Below are positions 26,744 to 35,224 of a DNA stretch of 64,000 nt, one piece after another; position 1 is the first letter of the stretch, and each line of letters begins with the position of its first letter. The DNA is from Halomontanus rarus. GTDB lineage: Archaea; Halobacteriota; Halobacteria; Halobacteriales; Natrialbaceae. The stretch spans positions 558,001 to 622,000 of the forward strand of contig NZ_CP071597.1 in the NCBI RefSeq assembly GCF_017357405.1. The letters are read 5' to 3'. Position numbers and translations under genes: made by a program. Under the pieces are notes generated by a model. It worked only from the letters and a program-made list of their open reading frames with translations. It was not told the DNA's origin and did no database searches.

Positions 26744-27196
26744 TCAGTCCGCGGCGAGCTCTTCGCCGCGATCGTCCGACGTGTCTCGGTCGGGTTCGGG
26801 ACGCGGCATCTGCTCGAGTTCGCGCATCTCGGCGTCCTTGGCGAGCCGGTCGTACTGTCGTTTCCACACCGTCTCCGGGAAGAGTCCGTTCTCGTCGAAG
26901 AGGTCCCGCGCCCGTCGGGTGAGTCGGTAGAACTTGTAGGGGTAGCCTCGCGTCCGCTCTCCCGGCGGGATGGTGAGTTCCTCGACGACGCCGACCTCCT
27001 TCAGGACCGAGAGGTGTCCCCTGATGGTATCCTTCTCGAGGCTGGGATTGGTCTTCGAGAGTTCGTCGACGCTCGGCGCACCCTCCGGATGGCCGACGAT
27101 ATCGGCGATAACGTTGGCCCTGCTCGTCGTAGTGACCGCCTGCAGGACGTGCCACGTATCGGGTTCGTCGTCGGTCTGGTGGCCTGGCGGGTTCAT
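26744..27196 (-). CDS. Winged-helix transcriptional regulator, ArsR-like
   Basis: 150 residues. Helix-turn-helix core SVDELSKTNPSLEKDTIRGH followed by LSVLKEVGVVEELTIPPGER (wing) within residues 25-85, and a basic/aromatic YPYKFYRLTRRARDLFDENG. The acidic C-terminus is disordered. Located 138 bp upstream of the aldehyde dehydrogenase start on the same strand and downstream of mgsA, so it could control either. Operon structure is not certain because of the spacing. Confidence 0.8.
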   Translation of the reverse strand: MNPPGHQTDDEPDTWHVLQAVTTTSRANVIADIVGHPEGAPSVDELSKTNPSLEKDTIRGHLSVLKEVGVVEELTIPPGERTRGYPYKFYRLTRRARDLFDENGLFPETVWKRQYDRLAKDAEMRELEQMPRPEPDRDTSDDRGEELAAD

Positions 27197-27263
27197 GCGA
27201 GCAGGTACAGTCGCCGTTCACAAAAATGTATGTCTGTAGATATGACGCCGCCCACTCGCGTTC

Positions 27264-27635
27264 TTACCGCTCGGCCAATCCCTCGATCAGGAACTCCGCC
27301 GACGCGAGGTTCGTCGCCAGCGCGGTGTCGTGGACGTCACAGATCCGCAGTAGCGCGGAGATATCCGGCTCGTGAGGCTGGGCTCGCAGCGGATCGCGCA
27401 GGAAGACGATCCCGTCGAGAAGGTCCTGAGCGACTTCGGAGCCGATCATTAGGTCGCCGCCGAGCGGACCGGACTCCTTGCGTTCGATCTCGAGGTCGGT
27501 CGCCTCCATCAGTCGCTTTCCCGTGGTCCCCGTGGCGATCAGGTCGTACTCGCGGAGTTGCGGTTCGTGGTTCTGTGCGAACTCGATGAGGTCCGCTTTC
27601 TTCTCGTCGTGTGCGATGAGCGCGACGCGAGTCAT
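27264..27635 (-). CDS. mgsA: Methylglyoxal synthase
   Basis: 123 residues from the ATG at 27633-27635 (MTRVALIAHDEKKADLIEFA), normal length for the family. Phosphate-binding motif ATGTTGKRLME and the active-site segment SGPLGGDLMIG, with the catalytic Asp pair region, are intact; ISALLRICDVHDTALATNLA closes the fold. The enzyme turns dihydroxyacetone phosphate into methylglyoxal and phosphate, an overflow route when phosphate is short or triose phosphates build up. The aldehyde dehydrogenase nearby may help remove toxic aldehydes (inference). Confidence 0.93.
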   Translation of the reverse strand: MTRVALIAHDEKKADLIEFAQNHEPQLREYDLIATGTTGKRLMEATDLEIERKESGPLGGDLMIGSEVAQDLLDGIVFLRDPLRAQPHEPDISALLRICDVHDTALATNLASAEFLIEGLAER

Positions 27636-27687
27636 GGTTGACGGTCCCTCCGGCGGACGGAGAAACCTTCGATTGTGCGCCTGAATA

Positions 27688-27709
27688 TAGTGGCAACTAA
27701 ACGTCACTA
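27688..27709 (-). repeat. Possible solo left end of an IS200/IS605 element upstream of mgsA
   Basis: The plus-strand segment reads GTGGCA-ACTAAACGTC and resembles GTGGCA...ACTTAAACGTC beside the TnpB start at about 30740-30761, apart from a small gap. TAGTG/CACTA arms flank it. It is too short to be sure. Confidence 0.25.
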
Positions 27710-27798
27710 CATGCCTGATCGCACGAGGGACACCCGGCCAGTGTGTCCACAGTTTTGTTTGTTACTACAGTTCGCTCGGAATCGCGATCACGATCGGG

Positions 27799-28290
27799 TC
27801 ACCCGCGTAGTAGTTCGAGAAATCTGTATTCGTCGCTCCGGTCTCCCGCGTACATCCCGAACCACGACGGGTACTCCACCGGAACCAGTGTGACGAACGC
27901 CACCCACACCTGATTGTAGAAGAGTCCGACCACTACGAATCTGATCGATTCGTGTTGAACCGCGGAAAGAGCGACTCCCGTCGTCACCACCACGAGGAGC
28001 GTCGTCCCGGGACCGGCGAGAATCCCGATCGCTCGGACGGTTCGGGAACGAATGCCGTCCGAGCGACATCGCCCGAAGTACAGGAGACTCCAGATCCCGT
28101 TCGAACCGACCGTCACCCGAACCGGCCCGGTCTCCACCGTCCGCCCCTCGGTGTTCCCAATCATGATGTGGGCGCGACCACCCGTCGCCACGACCGGTAC
28201 CGCGTGACCGAGTTCGTGAAGAAATAGCGCTACCGGGATCGCGAGACAGATCGCGAGGACCGGAAACGCGTCGGAGACGACACTGAACAC
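27799..28290 (-). CDS. Membrane protein with HExxH motif, M50 site-2-protease-like
   Basis: 163 residues. The first helix (VLAICLAIPVALFLHELGHA) contains HELGH with His25, Glu26 and His29, the zinc-binding and catalytic residues of gluzincin-type membrane peptidases. Further hydrophobic segments follow (AIGILAGPGTTLLVVVTTGV, then FVVVGLFYNQVWVAFVTLVP). The second, AGPGTT, resembles the NPAGPL-like region of M50 proteases. The third zinc ligand, normally an Asp in NxxPxxxLDG, is replaced by VPVEYPSWFGM, so activity is uncertain. No partner gene is evident. Confidence 0.65.
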   Translation of the reverse strand: MFSVVSDAFPVLAICLAIPVALFLHELGHAVPVVATGGRAHIMIGNTEGRTVETGPVRVTVGSNGIWSLLYFGRCRSDGIRSRTVRAIGILAGPGTTLLVVVTTGVALSAVQHESIRFVVVGLFYNQVWVAFVTLVPVEYPSWFGMYAGDRSDEYRFLELLRG

Positions 28291-28583
28291 ACATTATTCC
28301 CCTCTGCATCGGGCAAAAAATTTCCGATGGGATTTCGCTCGTCGTTCCCCCGACGGAGAGACGGCGTCGATCGGACTGATCCCCGCGGACCAGCAGTAAG
28401 GGGCGCATTCCCGTCGAATACACCCACCACCCGTCGCTCGAGTCGGTCTCCGACCGATCGACGATCGCACGCCACCCCTCGAGAACCGTCACGACCGCTC
28501 CGCACGCGCTCTGTCGACGGTCGGTCACTCCGGGGCCGAACGTGATAGAAACGCTTTCGCCCGTCGAGTGGCCACTCGAGTGC

Positions 28584-29384
28584 ATGAACTTCTTCGATCG
28601 GTTGCACGACCGGATCGTCTCGGTCGACAGCGTCGTCTCCGTCGGACTGGACCCGGACCCGAAACGGATTCCCGACCACTTACAGGACTACGACCTGCCA
28701 CGGTGGGCGTTCAACCGCCGGATCATCGACGCGACCCACGAACACGCCGCCGTCTACAAACCCAACGCAGCCTTCTACGAGGACGCCGACGGCTGGCGTG
28801 CTCTCGAGGAGACCATCGCGTACGCCCACGGGAAGGGCGTTCCCGTCCTGCTGGACGCGAAACGGGCGGATATCGGAAACACGACCCGTCAGTACGCGCA
28901 GTTACTGGATCGCGCGGACGCCATCACGGTCAACCCCTACATGGGCCGGGACTCGCTCCAGCCGTTCCTCGCCGACGAGGAGGCCGGTGTCTTCGTGCTC
29001 TGTCGGACCTCCAACCCCGGCGGCGCCGATTTGCAGGATCTGGAACTCGAGACCGGCGAGCGGGTGTACGAACGCGTCGCCGCGCTCGCGGATCTCTGGA
29101 ACACGAACGACAACGTCGGACTCGTCGTGGGCGCGACCAAACCGGACGAACTCGAGGAGCTACGCGAACAGGTGCCCGACCTGCCGTTTCTCGTTCCCGG
29201 CATCGGCGCACAGGGCGGGGACGCCGAGGCGGCCGTCGAGTTCGGGCTGGCCAAGGGGGTCGGGCTCGTCAACTCCTCGCGGGGGATCATCTTCGCCGGC
29301 GAAGACGCGGGTGAAGACTTCGCGGCGGTCGCCGGGCAGGCGGCCAAACGGCTCAAGGGACGGTTGAATCAGTATCGGGAGTAA
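28584..29384 (+). CDS. pyrF: Orotidine-5'-phosphate decarboxylase
   Basis: 266 residues from the ATG at 28584 (MNFFDRLHDRIVSVDS). Catalytic array DAKRADIGNT (Asp91, Lys93, Asp96) and phosphate-site segments VVGATKPDEL and VPGIGAQGGDAEA are intact. The length and the DAKRADIG motif place it in the longer PyrF subfamily (OMP decarboxylase type 2). It forms UMP from OMP, the last step of pyrimidine synthesis. It is followed by an IS element 85 bp or more downstream. Confidence 0.94.
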   Translation: MNFFDRLHDRIVSVDSVVSVGLDPDPKRIPDHLQDYDLPRWAFNRRIIDATHEHAAVYKPNAAFYEDADGWRALEETIAYAHGKGVPVLLDAKRADIGNTTRQYAQLLDRADAITVNPYMGRDSLQPFLADEEAGVFVLCRTSNPGGADLQDLELETGERVYERVAALADLWNTNDNVGLVVGATKPDELEELREQVPDLPFLVPGIGAQGGDAEAAVEFGLAKGVGLVNSSRGIIFAGEDAGEDFAAVAGQAAKRLKGRLNQYRE

Positions 29385-29429
29385 ACTACCCTACCCTACT
29401 TCGCTCGGTCTGACGACCTCGCTCGTCGA

Positions 29430-30765
29430 GGGGAGGGCTTTCGCGTGGACTCCCGTTCAATGCCATCCCCAGATCCTTCGGATCTGGTGGAGTGCGCAAG
29501 ACTACGCCTTGCGAACACCGTTCGTGATAGCAGGGGGGACGTACTCCCCACTCACGTTCAACGTCCCGCGATTCAAGCGCACGTCTACAGGTGCGCCTCC
29601 GTCGGCTGCGTTTTGCCGCCGCCGGAGATACCGAAAGCCGATGTTCTTCGCCGCGTTGTAATCCGCGTGGTTCTGATACCCGCACTTCAAGCACTCGAAG
29701 TGCTCGCCCTCACGGTTGTCCTCATGAGTACACCCGCACGTCGAACAGCGTTGGGACGTGTGGTTCGGCGGGACTTGCACGGCTTCGACGCCATGCTCTG
29801 CCGCCTTATATTCGACATACTCGTACAGGCGTCGGAACGCCCAGACGTGTTGCCACGTCGCCTGCGGGATATTCTCGCGGATATACGTTAGGTCCTCGAA
29901 GACGATGTGTGAACAGCCGTATTCGACGGCCTCCTCGATGAGTTCGTTCGCCACGCCGTGGAGGTATATCTCGAAGCGTCCGTACTCCTTTCGCCCGACG
30001 CCTTCGATGGCTTCATGAGCGGCTCGCGTTCCTCGCTGTTGAAGCGAGCCACGGCGCTTCTCATACTCTCGACGCCAGTGGTTGAACTCATCTGCCGACC
30101 AGAACGTGCCGGTTGACGTAACCGCGATGTTGTTCACCCCGAAGTCCACACCGAGGACTGTTCTGTGCTCGGTGTCGAGTTCAGGGTCGTCGGCTTCGAC
30201 CTTCCGCATGGACGCATGAAGGAACCACTCGCAATCCGACGCTGTAGGGTCGCCATGCGGAACTCGTAGTCCTCGTCATCGAGGTATGTCCGTGGGTGGC
30301 GGTCGGGGTCGTTGGGAAGGATGTAGTCACACTCAACGCGCCCATTGACGGTCGAAAGGGAGACGTGGTCGCGGTGGAACGTCGCACTACGCTTGTCGTA
30401 GACCGCACTGTCGGCGGAGAAGTAGGGTTGCGAGGTTCGTTCACCACGCTTCAACCGTGCGACACCGCTTTTGACGGCTTCAACCGCCCTCCGAACCCCC
30501 TTCTGCACGAGGTTTGCGGTAAGGTCGGTTTCGTCCCGTAGTTGGTCGTACAAGGCACGTTCTGCTTTGGCCTTCGAGGTAACGTGGTACCCGTCGTCAC
30601 CGTGCCAACACCATTCGCTCGCGGTGTTCGCACAGTGTTTGAATTGCTCGACGGTCTCACGGAGGGACGCATCAGCGTCCTGAGGCACGTCGAGCTTGAT
30701 TACGGTAGTACGGCGGTATTCCACGACGTTTCACATAACGTGGCAGTGTTACTTAAACGTCCGGG
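29430..30765 (-). mobile_element. IS1341-type (IS200/IS605 family) insertion sequence, TnpB only
   Basis: Approximate bounds. The tnpB reading frame (minus strand) is flanked at its 5' side by an end-like hairpin, CCACG/CGTGG (30721-30743), next to ACTTAAACGTCC. At its 3' side there are two hairpins: CCAGATCC-ttc-GGATCTGG (29469-29487) and GGGAG/CTCCC (29431-29454). No TnpA is present, so mobility would need help from elsewhere. In related haloarchaeal elements the 3' end of tnpB and the right end are transcribed as a small RNA, which corresponds to the omega RNA guide. A frameshift in tnpB suggests decay. Confidence 0.7.
29502..30724 (-). pseudogene. tnpB: RNA-guided nuclease TnpB, interrupted by one frameshift
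   Basis: The N-terminal part (30724 down to about 30240, GTG start) and the C-terminal part (to 29502) are in different frames. Near 30235-30245 the frame must shift by one base to give [11 protein letters not shown] before MRKVEADD. A single base deletion explains it. All RuvC residues persist: Asp in [10 protein letters not shown], Glu in IVFEDLTYI, Asp in [10 protein letters not shown]. The zinc knuckle CSTC...CLKC is also intact. This has the canonical catalytic layout, unlike the second TnpB at 42650. Sequencing error cannot be excluded. Confidence 0.8.
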
Positions 30766-30924
30766 AGTAGGGCTGTCTGAGAACGTAGTTCGTTGCGGAA
30801 TTGTCGGCTCCTCCCCTCCCTACTCCGTTCGCTTCGCTCACTCCGTTGAGGAAGGGGCCTCCGCCTCGCAATTTAGGTGAGCGCCAGCACAGGCGTTCGC
30901 CAGCGGATACTCGAGAGGACGGGC

Positions 30925-31278
30925 TCAGTCGCGATTTTCCGCCCGCTCACACTCGAGGCCGACGATCCGTCCCGCGATCCGGTTTCCGACGAATCGGCCG
31001 ACGATCTCGATTTCGACCGGCTCTGACGGCGGCAGCTCGCGTCCCTCGAGGTGCTCGAGCCCCTCGACGACCGCGATGTCCGACGGACTCTCCGGGTTCG
31101 GGTGCGTAGCGACCAGCCGGGGGGTCGTGGCTTCGTCGTCCGCTCCTTCGTTTTCGTCGTCTTCGATGCCATCACCATCACCATCACTATCGTCATCGCC
31201 GTCTTCGACCTCGAGTGTGAGACAGAACGTCTCGCCGACGGCCAGCGATTCGCCGAACAGATCGCGGATCGAAGTCAT
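30925..31278 (-). CDS. Small acidic protein of unknown function
   Basis: 117 residues. Conserved-looking ends (MTSIRDLFGESLAVGETFCL and VEIEIVGRFVGNRIAGRIVG) surround a low-complexity acidic insert (DGDDDSDGDGDGIEDDENEG). The C-terminal part has the alternating pattern of a small beta-barrel, similar to TRAM/OB-like RNA-binding domains, but no motif proves this. It starts 16 bp downstream of the stop of the zinc-finger gene at 31294 and is likely cotranscribed with it. Confidence 0.6.
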   Translation of the reverse strand: MTSIRDLFGESLAVGETFCLTLEVEDGDDDSDGDGDGIEDDENEGADDEATTPRLVATHPNPESPSDIAVVEGLEHLEGRELPPSEPVEIEIVGRFVGNRIAGRIVGLECERAENRD

Positions 31279-31293
31279 TGGTGCGGTCTCTCG

Positions 31294-31473
31294 TTAGAAC
31301 TGGTACGTGTCGGTCTCGTCGGATTCGCGACTCGGCTGGGCTTGTGCGGCGCAGTCCGCACACAGCCCGAGGTCTCCCTCGTAGTGTTGCTCGCAGGCGA
31401 GCGTCCCGCAGTTGGGACAGCGCTCCTGGGCGGGTCGGGATTCACAGATCTGGCAGAGGCCACTGACGCTCAT
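31294..31473 (-). CDS. Small zinc-finger protein
   Basis: 59 residues from the ATG at 31471-31473. Eight regularly spaced ligands: Cys7-x2-Cys10, Cys19-x2-Cys22, Cys27-x2-His30, Cys38-x2-Cys41, in the sequence CQIC...CPNCGTLACEQH...CADC. The arrangement would bind two zinc ions in a cross-brace or HIT-like finger. Many such micro-zinc proteins exist in haloarchaea and some affect motility or biofilm formation, but I cannot assign this one. It overlaps no other gene and is followed 16 bp later by the acidic protein gene. Confidence 0.75.
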   Translation of the reverse strand: MSVSGLCQICESRPAQERCPNCGTLACEQHYEGDLGLCADCAAQAQPSRESDETDTYQF

Positions 31474-31587
31474 ACGACGCCTACGGTCTCGAGCGCTTTC
31501 AAACCGTGGCCGGAACGTGCCGCGAGCGGGAGAGCCGACGACCACGATACCGCGTGCCGTGGCCTTTAGGAGACTGGACTCCCTAAG

Positions 31588-32181
31588 ATGGGTGTGGGCC
31601 TGTATCGTTCACCGCTGGTCCTCGGGCTGGCCGCCGTCTTCGCCGGGCTGACGGCGCTCTTAGTGCTCGGGACCGTCGTCAGCGGACAGCTGATCGCCCT
31701 CTTCGTCGCCGTTCCGCTCGGCCTGACGAGTTACGTCATGTACTATCACGGAAGCGGGCAACTCGCTCGAGCCGTCCACCGGAAGCGCGAGACCGCCCGT
31801 CGCCGGACGTCTCGAGGCGGCTTCGGCGCGGGACCGCGTTCTCGAGGCGGTCCTCGAACCCGTGCCGAGCGGCAGGCGCGTGCCGGGGCTGGGGCCGGAA
31901 CCGGCGCAGGCGACCCGCGCTCGTCCCGAACCACCGGCCAGCGCGGTCCTCGAGGCCGGCGCTACGATCGAACTCGAGACCCGCGCGACCGTTCACCCCG
32001 ATCCTCGAGCGGCCCGACGCGTGCGGAAGCCAGAGCCGTCCTCGGGGTCGACGTCGGTGCCGACGAAGCGGAGATCAAACGCGCATATCGCGAGAAGGTA
32101 AAGGAGACCCATCCGGACCGCGGCGGTGACGAAGCGACGTTCAAGCGGGTGACGGCGGCGTACGATCGGTTGCACGAGTAG
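31588..32181 (+). CDS. Membrane-anchored J-domain protein
   Basis: 197 residues. Two N-terminal membrane helices (VLGLAAVFAGLTALLVLGTV and LIALFVAVPLGLTSYVMYYH), then an Arg/Gly/Ala-rich flexible linker (about 65-140). A C-terminal J domain follows (about 143-197: AEARAVLGVDVGADEAEIKR, HPD motif at 175-177, TFKRVTAAYDRL). The HPD loop that stimulates DnaK ATPase is intact. It would recruit Hsp70 to the membrane, facing the cytosol. The divergent gene is the zinc finger at 31294; the CHAT gene follows on the same strand after 480 bp. Confidence 0.85.
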   Translation: MGVGLYRSPLVLGLAAVFAGLTALLVLGTVVSGQLIALFVAVPLGLTSYVMYYHGSGQLARAVHRKRETARRRTSRGGFGAGPRSRGGPRTRAERQARAGAGAGTGAGDPRSSRTTGQRGPRGRRYDRTRDPRDRSPRSSSGPTRAEARAVLGVDVGADEAEIKRAYREKVKETHPDRGGDEATFKRVTAAYDRLHE

Positions 32182-32662
32182 CGCGTTCGCTCGACGTCTC
32201 AGTCCGGTCGCTCGTCCGTACGGCCCCCGAACCGGCTCGCCGATCTTCGCATCCCGTTTCCGCCTTGCTTCCCTGACGGTTCGTCAGGATAGTATCCACG
32301 AGATATTCGTACGCGTCGCGCGTACCAAGTGCAGATGATCGACGACAGGTCTTCGGCGTGCCTCTCACCCTTCTCGTCACGCGACGCCGAATCGCGGCTC
32401 GTACCTGGACCGAATCGGATTCGATTCGGCGTCACGGTTCCCGCGTCGCTCGCAGACGCCGGCGACGTCTCTCCGCTCGAGGTGGCACCGGTGAGCGAGG
32501 TCGAGCGTCGTCGGACAAGACACTACGGTATCGCACCGAACGGCGCGTAGACCGCCATCCGTATCTGCCCCCGACCCCGCATCCAGGGTCTCACTCCACA
32601 GACATCCAGATCCACACCCGCTCTACGCTCACATCCAGACCGACACTCGAACCCTCGCAATC
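32182..32662. other. Intergenic gap with perfect inverted repeat upstream of the CHAT gene
   Basis: No gene recognised in 481 bases. CCGAATCG-gatt-CGATTCGG (32410-32417 and 32422-32429) is a perfect 8-bp inverted repeat, possibly a terminator of the J-domain gene or a regulator site. The last 80 bases before the CHAT start are purine-poor on the plus strand, and no obvious TATA box is visible. Confidence 0.45.
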
Positions 32663-35029
32663 GTGAATCCAACGTACCACCCGGACGACGACCGCCCAGG
32701 GTTGACCGTCGTCGATCCCGTCCAGAACGCGCGCTACCCGATCAATACGACCGCTCCGGTCGAACCGGAGTCGACCGACCCGGACTGCTTTTACTTTCCG
32801 GTCGACTCGGCGATCGCGTTCACGACGGAGAAGGTCGTCCTCCCCTACGTCGTCCCGGCGGTCGTCCGCGATCGGGAGGGGACCATGCTCCTCGAGACCG
32901 AACACCACGCCTACGAGACCCTTCCGGAGGGCGAGTACATCCTCGAGTTGATGGCCCCGATCAGACTGTCCGTCCGGGTCCGCGGAGCGGTTACGATCGC
33001 CTCTTCGGACGAGCGGTTAGCGATCGCATTCGGTGAACCGACTCGAGTGCGACTCGGTGCTCGATCCCTGCACGAACGGCCCGCCGGGACCGTCACGACG
33101 ACCGCGGAGCCGGACGATCTGGCGCGAGCCGTGTCGACGTTCGGCTCCGCACTGAAGACGCTCAGCTGCGAGCGGTCGTTACCGACGCTTCGAGGACACC
33201 CCCCGCGACTGGAACTCGGCGACGAACTTCGGATTCCGGCGGGTCTCGAGCCGCCCGAAAGCGGCGTGACGATCGTCGTCCCACCGGAGCGAACGGCCAT
33301 TTACGCGGTCAGTTCGCTCGCGTACTACCTCGGCGCGACAGTCGTCACGGGATCGAATCCGCGTCTCGAGACCGATCGCGGCTTCGAGCATTCGCTGGGC
33401 GAGACGGGTGCGGCGTTCGAACGATCGGTCGAACGCGTGCTCAGGCACGTGTTCTTCCTCGATTGTCTCACCCGGACGGAGGGGTTCTATCGGATCGACC
33501 TCTACGAACGTCGGCGAGTCGAGGAGCGACTGGACGTGTCGTTCGACGAGTTGTACGAGCAGTCGCTCGCGGAGCAACTCGCCGTCTACCTCTCGATCCC
33601 GTTCGAGACGGTCGCCGACCTCCAACCGGCCTGGCAACTCGCGACTCACGTCACACCCGCCCTCGAGAACGCGACCGTCCTCCCGTTTCTCGCCGCCGAT
33701 CTCTCGGTTATTTCGACGGTACCGGGGTCGACCGACGAGCTCGCGGACGGTTCCACCGAACCGGAGTTAGAGGGAGAGTTGGATCTGAATCTCGAGTTAG
33801 AAGCGAAAGCGGAACCCGAGTTGGAATCGGAAGCGAAACCCGAATCAGAATCGAAATCGACGTCGGAGCCGGAACCGTCGACCGATGGCGACGTCGATCC
33901 CACGATCGACGAACTCACACGGTCGACTACGCGTCCGAATCGGGACCGAAACCGGCCGTCGCTCGAATCCGAGTCGTTCGTCTCACCACCCGACGTGGAG
34001 GCGCTCGAGCAGGCGTGGCTCGGAGACGGAATTCCGATCGGTGCGAACAAACTCGTCCCCCGCGCGTTCGACAACGGCCTCGAGCGATCGCCGTCGGACG
34101 GCGACGTCGAGATCACGATCGTCTGTAACGATTCGCGGATGCTCGCCGAACTCGACGGCGAACTCTACGGAGACCGCGAGGAACTCCCCTTCGACGTCAC
34201 CGTCCACCGGGACTGTTCGGTCGCGGAGCTTCGCGCGCTGATCGCCGCGGAGACCGACTTCTTTCACTACGTCGGCCACGTCGAGGGCGGCGGGTTCGTC
34301 TGCCGCGACGGAATCCTCGAGCCGGAGTCGTTGGTCGACGTCGGCGTCGAGACGTTCCTGCTCAACGGCTGTCGATCCTACGGGACCGGTCTCGCCTTGC
34401 TCGAGGCGGGCAGCGTCGGCGGAATCGTCACGGTGAGCGACGTCGGGAATCCGGACGCGGTCGCCGTCGGCCGGTTGATCGCCCGCCTGTTAAACACCGG
34501 GTTCACGCTCCGATCTGCGGTCGACGTCGCGCGGTCCTACCGACTGGTCGGAACCCAGTACGTCGTCGTCGGTGACGGTGGACGTTCGGTCACGCAGTCG
34601 GGCGGTGGCGTCCCAAACGTCTGTCGAATCGAGACGGGACCTGAGCGCGAGTCGGCGCTCGACGGTGATCACGATACGGACGATGACGTGGCGGACGAGG
34701 ATGGAGACGGTGACGAAAACGAAAGCGAAAACGAAGACACGCAACCGAAAACGGACACAGTCACGGACACGACCACCGCACCGCTCGAGGGCCCGGTCGA
34801 TCGCTATCGGATTCGAATCCGGCTCTACCACGGCTCTCAGACCGGCATGGGTGCACTTTACATCCCGTACATCGACGGCATCGACCAGTACTTCCTGGTC
34901 GGCGGTGAACTGCCGTTGCTCGAACTGTCGGGAGGTGCACTGGCGCGATTCTTCCGACTCGAGGAGATTCCGGTCGAGGTGGAGAGCGAACTCTACTGGT
35001 CGAGTGACGGCCGGTTCGAAAATCTGTGA
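32663..35029 (+). CDS. Large protein with CHAT (caspase-like) protease domain
   Basis: 788 residues from a GTG at 32663. N-terminal region (1-355) is a globular domain without recognised motif (FYFPVDSAIAFTTEKVVLPY; VPPERTAIYAVSSLAYYLG). Then comes a disordered Glu/Pro/Lys linker (about 365-440). Residues about 480-640 look like a CHAT domain: His539 in FFHYVGHVEGG and Cys570 in FLLNGCRSYGTG, 31 residues apart, the expected catalytic dyad with the usual hydrophobic strands before each. A second acidic linker (about 673-715) precedes an 80-residue C-terminal beta domain. The gene converges on a tiny peptide gene 27 bp away. A role as an activatable protease is inferred. Confidence 0.7.
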   Translation: MNPTYHPDDDRPGLTVVDPVQNARYPINTTAPVEPESTDPDCFYFPVDSAIAFTTEKVVLPYVVPAVVRDREGTMLLETEHHAYETLPEGEYILELMAPIRLSVRVRGAVTIASSDERLAIAFGEPTRVRLGARSLHERPAGTVTTTAEPDDLARAVSTFGSALKTLSCERSLPTLRGHPPRLELGDELRIPAGLEPPESGVTIVVPPERTAIYAVSSLAYYLGATVVTGSNPRLETDRGFEHSLGETGAAFERSVERVLRHVFFLDCLTRTEGFYRIDLYERRRVEERLDVSFDELYEQSLAEQLAVYLSIPFETVADLQPAWQLATHVTPALENATVLPFLAADLSVISTVPGSTDELADGSTEPELEGELDLNLELEAKAEPELESEAKPESESKSTSEPEPSTDGDVDPTIDELTRSTTRPNRDRNRPSLESESFVSPPDVEALEQAWLGDGIPIGANKLVPRAFDNGLERSPSDGDVEITIVCNDSRMLAELDGELYGDREELPFDVTVHRDCSVAELRALIAAETDFFHYVGHVEGGGFVCRDGILEPESLVDVGVETFLLNGCRSYGTGLALLEAGSVGGIVTVSDVGNPDAVAVGRLIARLLNTGFTLRSAVDVARSYRLVGTQYVVVGDGGRSVTQSGGGVPNVCRIETGPERESALDGDHDTDDDVADEDGDGDENESENEDTQPKTDTVTDTTTAPLEGPVDRYRIRIRLYHGSQTGMGALYIPYIDGIDQYFLVGGELPLLELSGGALARFFRLEEIPVEVESELYWSSDGRFENL

Positions 35030-35056
35030 GTTCGGATCGATTCGGTCGATCCCGAC

Positions 35057-35191
35057 TTAGCTGATGACGCCGCCGTTACCGAACGGCTTGAGCACTACTT
35101 GAGAGAGTAACAGACTGGCGCTGAACAGGGCGCCCATCATTCGAGGATGCTTCGCGAGATACGACCGGAGCGTGGTATTTCTATCGGACAT
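35057..35191 (-). CDS. 44-residue hydrophobic peptide next to the CHAT gene
   Basis: Read leftward from the ATG at 35189-35191 to TAA at 35057-35059. The protein starts MSDRNTTLRSYLAKHPRMMG, then a short hydrophobic helix (ALFSASLLLSQVVL) and a small tail ending GNGGVIS. A TATAA element (35218-35222) is centred about 29 bp before the ATG, right for a leaderless transcript, which argues for a real gene. From memory, haloarchaea carry families of small peptides with the same HPRMxGxLF core; no function is known to me. Its 3' end faces the CHAT gene end 27 bp away. Confidence 0.7.
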   Translation of the reverse strand: MSDRNTTLRSYLAKHPRMMGALFSASLLLSQVVLKPFGNGGVIS

Positions 35192-35213
35192 TGCAATCGG
35201 TTATCGGCCCCGG

Positions 35214-35224
35214 ACAGTTATAGG
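35214..35224 (-). promoter_or_regulatory. TATA box of the small peptide gene
   Basis: Minus-strand CCTATAACTG; centre about 28 bp before the ATG, predicting transcription from at or next to the start codon. Confidence 0.55.
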
